DNA of 64,000 nucleotides from Hippophae tibetana (lineage: Eukaryota > Streptophyta > Magnoliopsida > Rosales > Elaeagnaceae): the NCBI GenBank assembly GCA_037013495.1, contig CM072801.1, positions 34,150,001 through 34,214,000 on the forward strand. The letters are read 5' to 3'. The notes below the pieces were generated by a model that saw only the letters and a program-made list of their open reading frames with translations, had not been told where the DNA came from and ran no database searches. The translations under genes and the position numbers were made by a program. Positions 50,790 to 61,875 of this stretch are shown piece by piece. Within the stretch, counting starts at the first letter, position 1. Every line of letters starts with the position of its first letter.

Positions 50790-53700
50790 GTTAGCCTCAC
50801 TATGGAACCTGAATTATATACCCAAATTCCATCATTTACATCAATAACCAAGGGTTTTAGCTTTTTCTCGCAAACTTCCGATTTACTTACATTCGATTTT
50901 ATTCAATAGAGCTCTAAATTTTATATTTGTTCCGACCAAGGTTTCTTTATTTATGTGTTCAATAAATCTATATTATTTGAAAAGGAAATAGGAAAATAGA
51001 AAAAGAAAGGAGCAACTGTTGAAATTTTCAATAAAATAAAACATTTAATAAATCGAACTTTCAACTTTATACGACCGAAACTTTTGACTCTGGTGTCGTA
51101 AGGACTATTATAATATATCAAATTTAAGCTCTTATCGATTCATACAATTAGTGTTTGCCTCACTAAGGAACCTGAATTATGTACCCAAATCCATCATTTA
51201 CATAACCTACCTAGAGTTTTAGGTTTTTCCCCCAAATTTCCCTTTTACTTAGTTTTGATTTTATTCAATAGAAGTGTAAAGGAGATATTTGTGCCGACCA
51301 GGGGTTCTTTATATAGGTGTTCAATAAATCTCTATTTTTCGAAAAACAAAATAGGAGAATAGTAAAAGAAAGGAGCAACTCTTGAAATTTTCAAAAAAAA
51401 AACAAAACTTTTGATAAATTCTACTTTCAACTTTATACGATTATAACTTTTGACTCGGGTATCGTAACGAAAATTATAATATATCAAATCGAAGCTCTTA
51501 TCGATTCACACAATTATTTCTGGCCTCACTATGAAACCTGAATTATATATCCAAATTCCATCATTTACATCACTAACCAAGGGTTTTAGCTTTTTCTCGC
51601 AAATTTCCGTTTTACTTACTTTCGATTTTATTCAATAGAGCTCTAAAGGATATATTTGTTCCGACCAAGGTTTCTTAATTTATGTGTTCAATAAATCTAT
51701 ATTATTCGAAAACGAAATAGGAGAATAGAAAAAGAAAGGAGCAACTGTTGAAATTTTCAATAAAACAAAACATTTAATAAATCGAACTTTCAACTTTATA
51801 CGACCGAAACTTTTGACTATGGTATCGTAAGGACTATTATAATATATCAAATTTAAGCTCTTATCGATTCATACAATTAGTGTTAGCCTCACTAAGGAAC
51901 CTGAATTATGTACCCAAATCCATCTTTTATATCACCTACCTAGGGTTTTAGGTTTTTCCCCCAAATTTCCGTTTTACTTAGTTTTGATTTTATTCAATAG
52001 AAGTGTAAAGGAGATATTTGTGCCAACCAGGGGTTCTTTATATAGGTGTTCAATAAATCTCTATTTTTCGAAAAAAAAATAGGAGAATAGTAAAAGAAAG
52101 GAGCAACTGTTGAAATTTAAAAAAAAAACAAAACATTTGATAAATTCTACTTTTAACTTTATACGATTATAACTTTTGACTCGGGTATCGTAACGAATAT
52201 TATAATATATCAAATCAAAGCTCTTATCGATTCACACAATTATTTCTGGCCTCACTATGAAACCTGAATTATATATCCAAATACCATCATTTACATCACT
52301 AACTAAGGGTTTTAGCTTTTTCTCGCAAATTTCCGTTTTTCTTACTTTCGATTTTATTCAATAGAGCTCTAAAGGAGATATTTGTTACGACCAAGGTTTC
52401 ATTATTTATGTGATCCATAAATCTACATTCTTCGAAAAGGAAATAGGAGAATAGAAAAAGAAAGGAGCAACTCTTGAAATTTTCAATAAAACAAAACATT
52501 TGATAAATTGAACTTTCAACTTTATACGACCAAAACTTTTGACTATGGTGTGGTAAGGACTGTTATAATATATCAAATTTAAGCTCTTATCGATTCATAC
52601 AATTAGTGTTAGCCTCACTAAGGAACCTTAATTATGTACCCAAATCCATCATTTACATCACCTACCTAGAGTTTTAGGTTTTTCCCCCAAATTTCCCTTT
52701 TACTTAGTTTTGATTTTATTCAATAGAAGTGTAAAGGAGATATTTGTGCCGACCAGGGGTTCTTTATATAGGTGTTCAATAAATCTCTATTTTTCGAAAA
52801 ACAAAATAGGAGAATAGTAAAAGAAAGGAGCAACTCTTGAAATTTTCAAAAAAAAACAAAACTTTTGATAAATTAAACTTTTAACTTTATACGATTATAA
52901 CTTTTGACTCGGGTATCGTAACGAAAATTATAATATATCAAATCGAAGCTCTTATCGATTCACACAATTACTTCTGGCCTCACTATGAAACCTGAATTAT
53001 ATATCCAAATTCCATCATTTACATCACTAACCAAGGGTTTTAGCTTTTTATCGCAAATTTCCGTTTTACTTACTTTCGATTTTATTCAATAGAGCTGTAA
53101 AGGATATATTTGTTCCGACCAAGGTTTCTTTATTTATGTGTTCAATAAATCTATATTATTCGAAAACGAAATAGGAGAATAGAAAAAGAAAGGAGCAACT
53201 GTTGAAATTTTCAATAAAACAAAACATTTAATAAATCGAACTTTCAACTTTATACGACCGAAACTTTTGACTATGGTATCGTAAGGACTATTATAATATA
53301 TCAAATAGAAGCTCTTATCGATTCATACAATTAGTGTTAGCCTCACTAAGGAACCTGAATTATGTACCCAAATCCATCTTTTACATCACCTACCTAGGGT
53401 TTTAGGTTTTTCCCCCAAATTTCCGTTTTACTTAGTTTTGATTTTATTCAATAGAAGTGTAAAGGAGATATTTGTGCCGACCAGGGGTTCTTTATATAGG
53501 TGTTCAATAAATCTCTATTTTTCGAAAAAAAAATAGGAGAATAGTAAAAGAAAGGAGCAACTGTTGAAATTTAAAAAAAAAACAAAACATTTGATAAATT
53601 CTACTTTTAACTTTATACGATTATAACTTTTGACTCGGGTATCGTAACGAAAATTATAATATATCAAATCAAAGCTCTTATCGATTCCACAATTATTTCT

Positions 53701-54060
53701 GGCCTCACTATGAAACCTGAATTATATATCCAAATACCATCATTTACATCACTAACTAAGGGTTTTAGCTTTTTCTCGCAAATTTCCGTTTTTCTTACTT
53801 TCGATTTTATTCAATAGAGCTCTAAAGGAGATATTTGTTACGACCAAGGTTTCATTATTTATGTGATCCATAAATCTACATTCTTCGAAAAGGAAATAGG
53901 AGAATAGAAAAAGAAAGGAGCAACTGTTGAAATTTTCAATAAAACAAAACATTTAATAAATCGAACTTTCAACTTTATACGACCAAAACTTTTGACTATG
54001 GTATCGTAAGGACTATTATAATATATCAAATTTAAGCTCTTATCGATTCACACAATTAGT
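50790..54060 (+). repeat. Odd HOR unit 5: nine monomers, 3,271 bp
   Basis: Same order as unit 4. Differences: 'agtgtttgcctcac' (about 51,150), a 2-bp loss in 'gattccacaattatt' (about 53,684), and a last B unit with 'gttacgaccaagg' and 'tctacattcttcg' where unit 4 has 'ttttttatgacc'. The last B unit therefore appears to have been exchanged with a neighbouring type. Confidence 0.88.
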
Positions 54061-54420
54061 GTTAGCCTCACTATGGAACCTGAATTATATACCCAAATTC
54101 CATCATTTACATCAATAACCAAGGGTTTTAGCTTTTTCTCGCAAACTTCCGTTTTACTTACATTCGATTTTATTCAATAGAGCTCTAAAGTTTATATTTG
54201 TTCCGACCAAGGTTTCTTTATTTATGTGTTCAATAAATCTATATTATTCGAAAAGGAAATAGGAAAATAGAAAAAGAAAGGAGCAACAGTTGAAATTTTC
54301 AATAAAACAAAACATTTAATAAATCGAACTTTCAACTTTATACGACCGAAACTTTTGACTCTGGTGTCGTAAGGACTATTATAATATATCAAATTTAAGC
54401 TCTTATCGATTCATACAATT
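54061..54420 (+). repeat. Last B-B junction and worn edge of the odd HOR
   Basis: The junction 'gttagcctcactatgg' is intact, but the following B unit reads 'ctctaaagtttatatttg', 'cttccgttttactt' and 'attattcgaaaagg' in place of 'ctctaaattttatatttg', 'cttccgatttactt' and 'attatttgaaaagg'. It is intermediate between ordinary B and the amplified variant, so it is either an ancestral state or a partly converted edge copy. Confidence 0.8.
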
Positions 54421-57400
54421 AGTGTTAGCCTCACTAAGGAACCTGAATTATGTACGCAAATCCATCATTTACATCACCTACCTAGAGTTTTAGGTTTTTC
54501 CCCCAAATTTCCGTTTTACTTAGTTTTGATTTTATTCAATAGAAGTGTAAAGGAGATATTTGTGCCGACCAGGGGTTCTTTATATAGGTGTTCAATAAAT
54601 CTCTATTTTTCGAAAAAAAATAGGAGAATAGTAAAAGAAAGGAGCAACTATTGAAATTAAAAAAAAAACAAAACATTTGATAAATTCTACTTTTAACTTT
54701 ATACGATTATAACCTTTGACTCGGGTATCGTAACGAAAATTATAATATATCAAATCGAAGCTCTTATCAATTCACACAATTATTTCTGGCCTCACTATGG
54801 AACCTGAATTATATATCCAAATTCCATCATTTACATCACTAACCAAGGCTTTTAGCTTTTTCTCGCAAATTTCTGTTTTACTTACTTTCGATTTTATTCA
54901 ATAGAGCTCTAAAGGAGATATTTGTTATGACCAAGGTTTCATTATTTATGTGGTCCATAAATCTATATTCTTCAAAAAGGAAATAGGAGAATAGAAAAAG
55001 AAAGGAGCAACTGTTGAAATTTTCTATAAAACAAAACATTTAATAAATCGAACTTTCAACTTTATACGACCAAAACTTTTGACTTTGGTATCGTAAGGAC
55101 TATTATAATATATCAAATTTAAGCTCTTAACGATTCACACAATTAGTGTTAGCCTCTTTATGGAACCTGAATTATGTACCCAAATCCATCATTTACATCA
55201 CCTACCTAGGGTTTTAGGTTTTTCCCCCAAATTTATGTTTTACTTAGTTTTGATTTTATTCAATAGAAGTGTAAAGGAGATATTTGTGCCGACCAGGGGT
55301 TCTTCATATAGGTGTTCAATAAATCTCTATTTTTCGAAAAAAATAGGAGAATAGTAAAAGAAAGGAGCAACTGTTGAAATTTTCAAAAAAAAAAAACAAA
55401 ACATTTGATAAATTCTACTTTTAACTTTATACCATTATAACTTTTAACTCGGGTATCGTAACGAAAATTATAATATATCAAATCGAAGCTCTTATCGATT
55501 CACACAATTATTTCTGGCCTCACTATCGAACCTAAATTATATACCCAAATTCCATAATTTACATCACTAACCAAGAGTTTTAGCTTTTTCCCGCAAATTT
55601 CTGTTTTACTTACTTTCGATTTTATTCAATAGAGCTCTAAAGGAGATATTTGTTCCGACCAAGGTTTCATTATTTATGTGTTCAATAAATCTATATTCTT
55701 CGAAAAGGAATAGGAGAATAGAAAAAGAAAGGAGCAACTGTTGAAATTTTCAATAAAACAAAACATTTGATAAATCGAACTTTCAACTTTATACGACCAA
55801 TACTTTTGACTACGGTATCGTAAGGAGTATTATAATATATCAAAATTTAAGCTCTTATCGATTCACACAATTATTGGTATCCTCACTAAGGAACCTGAAT
55901 TATGTACCCCAATCCATCATTTACATCACTTACCAAGGGTTTTAGGTTTTTCCCCCAAATTTCCGTTTTTCTTAGTTTTGATTTTATTCAATAGAAGTGT
56001 AAAGGAGATATTTGTGCCGACCAGGGGATCTTTATATAGGTGTTCAATAAATCTCTATTTTTCGAAAAAAAATAGGAGAATAGTAAAAGAAAGGAGCAAC
56101 TGTTGAAATTTTCAAAAAAAACAAAACATTTGATAAATTCTACTTTTAACTTTATACGATTATAACTTTTGACTCGGGTATCGTAACGAAAATTATAATA
56201 TATCAAATCGAAGCTCTTATCGATTCACACAATTATTTCTGGCCTCACTATGGAACCTAAATTATATACCCAAATTCCATCATTTACTTCACTAACCAAG
56301 GGTTTTAGCTTTTTCCCGCAAATTTCTGTTTTACTTACTTTCGATTTTATTCAATAGAGCTCTAAAGGACATATTTGTTCTGACCAAGGTTTCATTATTT
56401 ATGTGTTCAATAAATCTATATTCTTCGAAAAGGAATAGGAGAATAGAAAAAGAAAGGAGCAACTGTTGAAATTTTCAATAAAACAAAACATTTGATAAAT
56501 CGAATTTTCAACTTTATACGACCAATACTTTTGACTACGGTATCGTAAGGAGTATTATAATATATCAAAATTTAAGCTCTTATCGATTCACACAATTATT
56601 GGTATCCTCACTAAGGAACCTGAATTATGTACCCCAATCCATCATTTACATCACTAACCAAGGGTTTATGTTTTTCTCCCAAATTTCCGTTTTACTTAGT
56701 TTTGATTTTATTCAATAGAGGTGTAAAGGAGATATTTGTGCCGACTAGGGGTTCTTTATATATATGTGTTCAATAAATCTCTATTTTTCGAAAAAAAATA
56801 TAGTAGAATAGTAAAAGAAAGGAGCAACTGTGAAATTTTCAAAAAAAAAACAAAACTTTTGATAAATTAAACTTTTAACTTTATACGACTATAACTTTTG
56901 ACTCGTGTATCGTAACGAAAATTATAATATATCAAATCGAAGCTCTTATCGATTCACACATTTATTTCTGGCCTCACTATGGAACCTGAATTATATAACC
57001 AAATTCCATCATTTACATCACTAACCAAGGGTTTTAGCTTTTTCTCGCAAATTTCCGTTTTACTTACCTTGTATTTTATTCAATAGAGCTCTAAAGGATA
57101 TATTTGTTCCGACCAAGGTTTCTTTATTTATGTGTTCAATAAATCTATATTATTCGAAAAGGAAATAGGTGAATAGAAAAAGAAAGGAGCAACTGTTGAA
57201 ATTTTCAATAAAACAAAACATTTAATAAATCAAACTTTCAACTTTATACGACCGAAACTTTTGACTATGGTGTCGTAAGGACTATTATAATATATCAAAT
57301 TTAAGATCTTATCGATTCACACAATTAGTGTTAGCCTCACTAAGGAACCTGAATTATGTACCCAAATCCATCATTTACATCACTTACCTAGGGTTTTTGG

Positions 57401-58440
57401 TTTTTCTCCCAAATTTCCGTTTTACATAGTTTTAATTTTATTCAATAGAACTGTAAAGGAGATATATGTGCCGAACAGGGGTTCTTTATATATGTGTTCA
57501 ATAAATCTCTATTTTTTGAAAAAAAAAATAGTAGAATAGTAAAAGAAAGGGGCAACTGTTGAAATTTTCAAAATAAAACAAAACATTTGATAAATTCTAC
57601 TTATAACTTTATACGATTATAACTTTTGACTCGGGTATCGTAACGAAAATTATAATATATCAAATCAAAGCTCTTATCGATTCACACAATTATTTCTAGC
57701 CTCACTATGGAACCTGAATTATATACCCAAATTCCATCATTTACATCACTAACCAAGGGTTTTAGCTTTTTCTCGCAAATTTCCGTTTTACTTACTTTCG
57801 ATTTTATTCAATAGAGCTCTAAAGGAGATATTTGTTCCGACCAAGGTTTCATTATTTATGTGTTCCATATCTCTATATTCTTCGAAATGGAAATAGGAGA
57901 ATAGAAAAAGAATGGAGCAACTGTTGAAATTTTCAATAAAACAAAACATTTAATAAATCAAACTTTCAACTTTATACGACCAAAACTTTTGACTATGGTA
58001 TCGTAAGGACTATTATAATATATCAAATTTAAGCTCTTATCGATTCACACAATTAGTGTTAGCCTCACTAAGGAACATGAATTATGTATCCAAATCCATC
58101 ATTTACATCACTTACCTACGGTTTTAGGTTTTTCTCCCAAATTTCCGTTTTACTTTGTTTTGATTTTATTCAATAGAACTGTAAAGGAGATATTTGTGCC
58201 GACCAGGGGTTCTTTATATATTTGTTCAATAAATCTCTATTTTTCAAAAAAAAAATAGGAGAATAGTAAAAGAATGGAGCAGCTATTGAAATTTTCAAAA
58301 AAAAAACTTTTGATAAATTAAACTTTTAACTTTAAACGACTATAACTTTTGACTCGGGTATCCTAACGAAAATTATAATATATCAAATCAAAGCTCTTAA
58401 CGATTCGCACAATTAATTCTGGCCTCATGTTGGAACCTGA
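54421..58440 (+). repeat. Degenerate alternating dimers right of the odd HOR
   Basis: A and B alternate normally (A 54,550, B 54,916, A 55,276, B 55,640, A 56,002, B 56,367, A 56,722, B about 57,087, A 57,461, B 57,827, A about 58,190). The 'tttttcccccaaatt' plus 'taggtgttc' signature persists to about 56,045 and is replaced by 'tttttctcccaaatt' plus 'tatgtgttc' from about 56,670. Units here carry more private changes than in the HOR blocks. Confidence 0.8.
55520..56665 (+). repeat. Local dimer repeat (725 bp)
   Basis: 'taaggagtattataat' followed by 'atatcaaaatttaagc' and 'attattggtatcctcac' occur at 55,821 and 56,546. Both copies also have 'tttttcccgcaaatttctg' and 'gaaaaggaatagg' (one A fewer than usual). 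The second copy is incomplete, ending where A changes to the 'tctccc' type. Confidence 0.8.
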
Positions 58441-59500
58441 ATTATATAACCAAGTTGCATCATTTACATCACTAACCAAGGCTTTTAACTTTTTCTCGCA
58501 AATTTCCGTTTTACTTACCTTCGATTTTATTCAATAGAGCTCTAAAGGAGATATTTGTTCCGACCAAGGTTTCTTTATTTATGTGTTCAATAAATTTATA
58601 TTCTTCGAAAAGCAAATAGGAGAATATAAAAAGAAAGGAGCAACTGTTGAAATTTTTAATAAAACAAAACATTTAATAAATCGAACTTTCAACTTTATAC
58701 GACCAAAACTTTTGACTATGGTATCGTAAGGACTATTATAATATATCAAATTTTTAGCTCTTATTAATTTACACAATTAGTGTTAGCCTGACTAAGGAAC
58801 CTGAATTATGTAACCAAATCCATCATTTACATCATTTACCTTGGGTTTTATGTTTTTCTCCCAAATTTCCTTTTTACTTAGTTTTGATTTTATTCAATAG
58901 AACTATAAAGGAGATATTTGTGCCGACCATGGGTTCTTTATATATGTGTTCAATAAATCTCTATTTTTTGAAAAAAAATAGGAGAATAGTAAAAGAAAGA
59001 AGCAACTGTTGAAATTTAAAAAAAACAAAACATTTGATAAATTCTACTTATAACTTTATACGACTATAACTTTTGACTCGGGTATTGTAACGAAAATTAT
59101 AATATATCAAATCGAAGCTCTTATCGATTCACACAATTATTTCTGGCCTCACTATGGAACCTGAATTATATACCCAAATTCCATCATTTACATCACTAAC
59201 TAAGGGTTTTAGCTTTTTCTCGCAAATTTCCGTTTTACTTACCTTCGATTTTATTCAATAGAGCTCTAAAGGAGATATTTGTTCCGACCAAGGTTTCTTT
59301 ATTTATGTGTTCAATAAATTTATATTCTTCGAAAAGCAAATAGGAGAATATAAAAAGAAAGGAGCAACTGTTGAAATTTTTAATAAAACAAAACATTTAA
59401 TAAATCGAACTTTCAACTTTATACGACCAAAACTTTTGACTATGGTATCGTAAGGACTATTATAATATATCCAATTTAAGCTCTTATCCATTTACACAAT
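58440..59500 (+). repeat. Related dimers at the left edge of the octamer HOR
   Basis: The B unit with 'aataaatttatattcttcg', 'gaaaagcaaatagg' and 'gaatataaaaag' occurs at 58,548 and 59,274 (724 bp apart) and again at 62,122. The following 'gttagcctgactaagg' is also shared. The first copy has 'atatcaaatttttagctc' where the others have 'atatccaatttaagctc'. Confidence 0.8.
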
Positions 59501-60168
59501 TAGTGTTAGCCTGACTAAGGAACCTGAATTATGTAACCAAATCCATCATTTACATCATTTACCTAGGGTTTTAGGTTTTTCTCCCAAATTTCCTTTTTAC
59601 TTAGTTTTGATTTTATTCAATAGAAGTGTAAATGAGATATTTGTGCCGACAAGGGGTTCTTTATATATTTGTTCAATAAATCTCTATTTTTTGAAAAAAG
59701 AGAAGAATAGTAAAAGAAAGGAGCAACTGTTGAAATTTTCAAAAAGAACAAAACATTTGATAAAGTCTACTTTTAACTTTAAACGACTATAACTTTTGAC
59801 TCGGGTATCGTAACGAAAATTATAATATATCAAATCGAAGCTCTTATCGATTCACACAATTATTTCTGGCCTCACTATGGAACCTGAATTATATACCCAA
59901 ATTCCATCATTTACATCACTAAACAAGGGTTTTAGCTTTTTCTCGCAAATTTCCGTTTTACTTACTTTCGATTTTATTCAATAGAGCTCTAAAGGAGATA
60001 TTTTTTCCGACTAAGGTTTCATTATTTATGTGGTCCATAAATCTATATTCTTCGAAAAGGAAATAGGAGAATAGAAAAAGAAAGGAGCAACTGTTGAAAT
60101 TTTCAATAAAACAAAACATTTAATAAATCAAACTTTTAACTTTATACGACCAAAACTTTTGACTATGG

Positions 60169-60176
60169 TATCGTAA
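60169..60176 (+). other. B-B register break (junction 3)
   Basis: A B unit ('acgaccaaaactttt', 'gactatgg') switches in 'tatcgtaa' to the A pattern ('cgacaattataatatatc', 'aaatcgaagctc', 'attctggcctcac'), so the next unit is again B. B anchors lie at about 60,001 and 60,360. The switch point differs from junction 2, so this is an independent event. Its copy lies at about 63,014-63,024. Confidence 0.9.
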
Positions 60177-61684
60177 CGACAATTATAATATATCAAATCG
60201 AAGCTCTTATCGATTCACACAATTAATTCTGGCCTCACGTAGGAACCTAAATTATATAACCAAGTTCCATCATTTATATCACTAACCAAGGCTTTTAGGT
60301 TTTTCTCGCAAATTTCCGTTTGACTTACCTTCGATTTTATTCAATAGATCTCTAAAGGAGATATATGTTCCGACCAAAGTTTCTTTAACTATGTGTTCCA
60401 TAAATCTATATTCTTCGAAAAGGAAATAGGAGAATAGAAAAAGAAAGGAGCAACTAGTTAAATTTTCAATAAAACAAAACATTTAATAAATCGAACTTTC
60501 AACTTTATATGACCAAAACTTTTGACTATTGTATCGTAAGGACTATTATAATATATCAAATTTAAGCTCTTACAGATTCACACAATTAGTGTTAGCCTCA
60601 CTAAGGAACCTGAATTATGTACCCAAATCTATCATTTACATCACTTACATAGGGTTTTAGGTTTTTCTCCCAAATTACCGATTTATTGACTTTTGATTTT
60701 ATTCAATAAAACTGTAAAAGAGATATTTGTGCCGACTAGAGGATTTTATATATTTGTTCAATAATTCTCTATTCTTCGAAAAAAATAGAAGAATAGAAAA
60801 AGAAAGGAGCAACTTTTGAAATTTTCAAAAAAAAAAACATTTGATAAATTTAACTTTTAACTTCATACGACTATAACATTTGACTCGCGTATCGTAATGA
60901 CAATTATAATATATCAAATCGAAGCTCTAATCGATTCACACAATTATTTCTGGCCTCACTATGGAACCTGAATTATATACCCAAATTACATCATTTACAT
61001 CACTAACCAAGGGTTTTAGCTTTTTCTCGTAAATTTCCGTTTTACTTACTTTCGATTTTATTCAATAGAGCTCTAAAGGAGATATTTATTCCGACCAAGG
61101 TTTCATTATTTATGTGTTCCATAAATCTATATTCTTCGAAAAGGAAATAGGAGAATAGAAAAAGAAAGGAGCAAGTGTTGAAATTTTCAATAAAACAAAA
61201 TATTTAATAAATCGAAGTTTCAACTTTATACGACCAAAACTTTTGACTATGGTATCGTAAGGACTATTATAATATATCAAATTTAAGCTCTAATCGATTC
61301 ACAAAATTAGTGGTAGCCTCACTAAGGAACCTGAATTATGTACCCCAATCCATCATTTACATCCCTTACCAAGGGTTTTAGGTTTTTCACCCAAATTTCC
61401 GTTTTACTTAGTTTTGATTTTGATTCAATAAAGCTGTAAAGGAGATATTTGTACCGACCAGGGGTTATTTATATATGTGTTCAATAAATCTATATTTTCC
61501 GAAAAAAATATAGGAGAATGGTAAAAGAAAGGAGCAACTGTTGAAATTTTCAAAAAAAAACAAAACATTTGATAAATTCAAGTTTTAACTTTATATGACT
61601 ATAACTTTTGACTCGGGTATCGTAACGACAATTATAATATATCAAATCGAAGCTCTTATCGATTCACACAATTATTTTTGGTCT

Positions 61685-61710
61685 CACTATCGAACCTATA
61701 TTATGTACCC
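61685..61710 (+). other. A-A register break (junction 4)
   Basis: 'attatttttggtctcactat', leading normally into B, switches to 'ttatgtacccaaatcc' and 'ggttttaggtttttctcc', leading into A. A anchors at about 61,446 and 61,808 are consecutive. The switch point lies ~75 bp upstream, in monomer register, of that in junction 1, so the two arose separately. Confidence 0.88.
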
Positions 61711-61854
61711 AAATCCATCATTTACATCATTTACCTAAGGTTTTAGGTTTTTCTCCGAAATTTCCGTTTTACTTAGTTTTGATTTTATTCAATAGAAGTG
61801 TGAAAGAGATATTTGTGCCGACCAGGGGTTCTTTATATATGTGTTCAATAAATC

Positions 61855-61875
61855 TCTATTTTTTTAAAAAAAACA
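61855..61875 (+). other. Off-register seam: ~50-bp loss between two A-runs
   Basis: The A unit with anchor 61,808 is only ~314 bp long. 'aaatctctattttttt' joins directly to 'aaaaaaaacaaaacattt', so the stretch between its two A-runs (the usual 'aataggagaatagtaaaag' and 'gagcaactgttgaaatttt') is missing. Sequence right of the seam matches 59,018 onward, so the seam is also the boundary of the two octamer copies. Confidence 0.88.

Larger units (their letters stand above)
59018..61860 (+). repeat. Octamer HOR (2,848 bp), copy 1
   Basis: Monomer order from the B at 59,274: B A B B A B A A, with a B-B junction at about 60,172 and an A-A junction at about 61,695, so the register is restored within one unit. 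Markers repeated at +2,848: 'cgggtattgtaacg', 'tgccgacaaggggttc', 'gaaaaaagagaag', 'ttttttccgactaagg', 'cacgtaggaacc' and 'gattttatatatttg'. Confidence 0.88.

Noticed and set aside
45753-53952. Recurrent 66-81-codon minus-strand frames (45,753; 46,970; 49,026; 50,243; 52,299; 53,752)
   Set aside because: Spacing equals the 3,273-bp HOR, so they are copies of the same satellite stretch. They read phenylalanine-rich sequence from poly(A)/T runs and are closed in related monomers.
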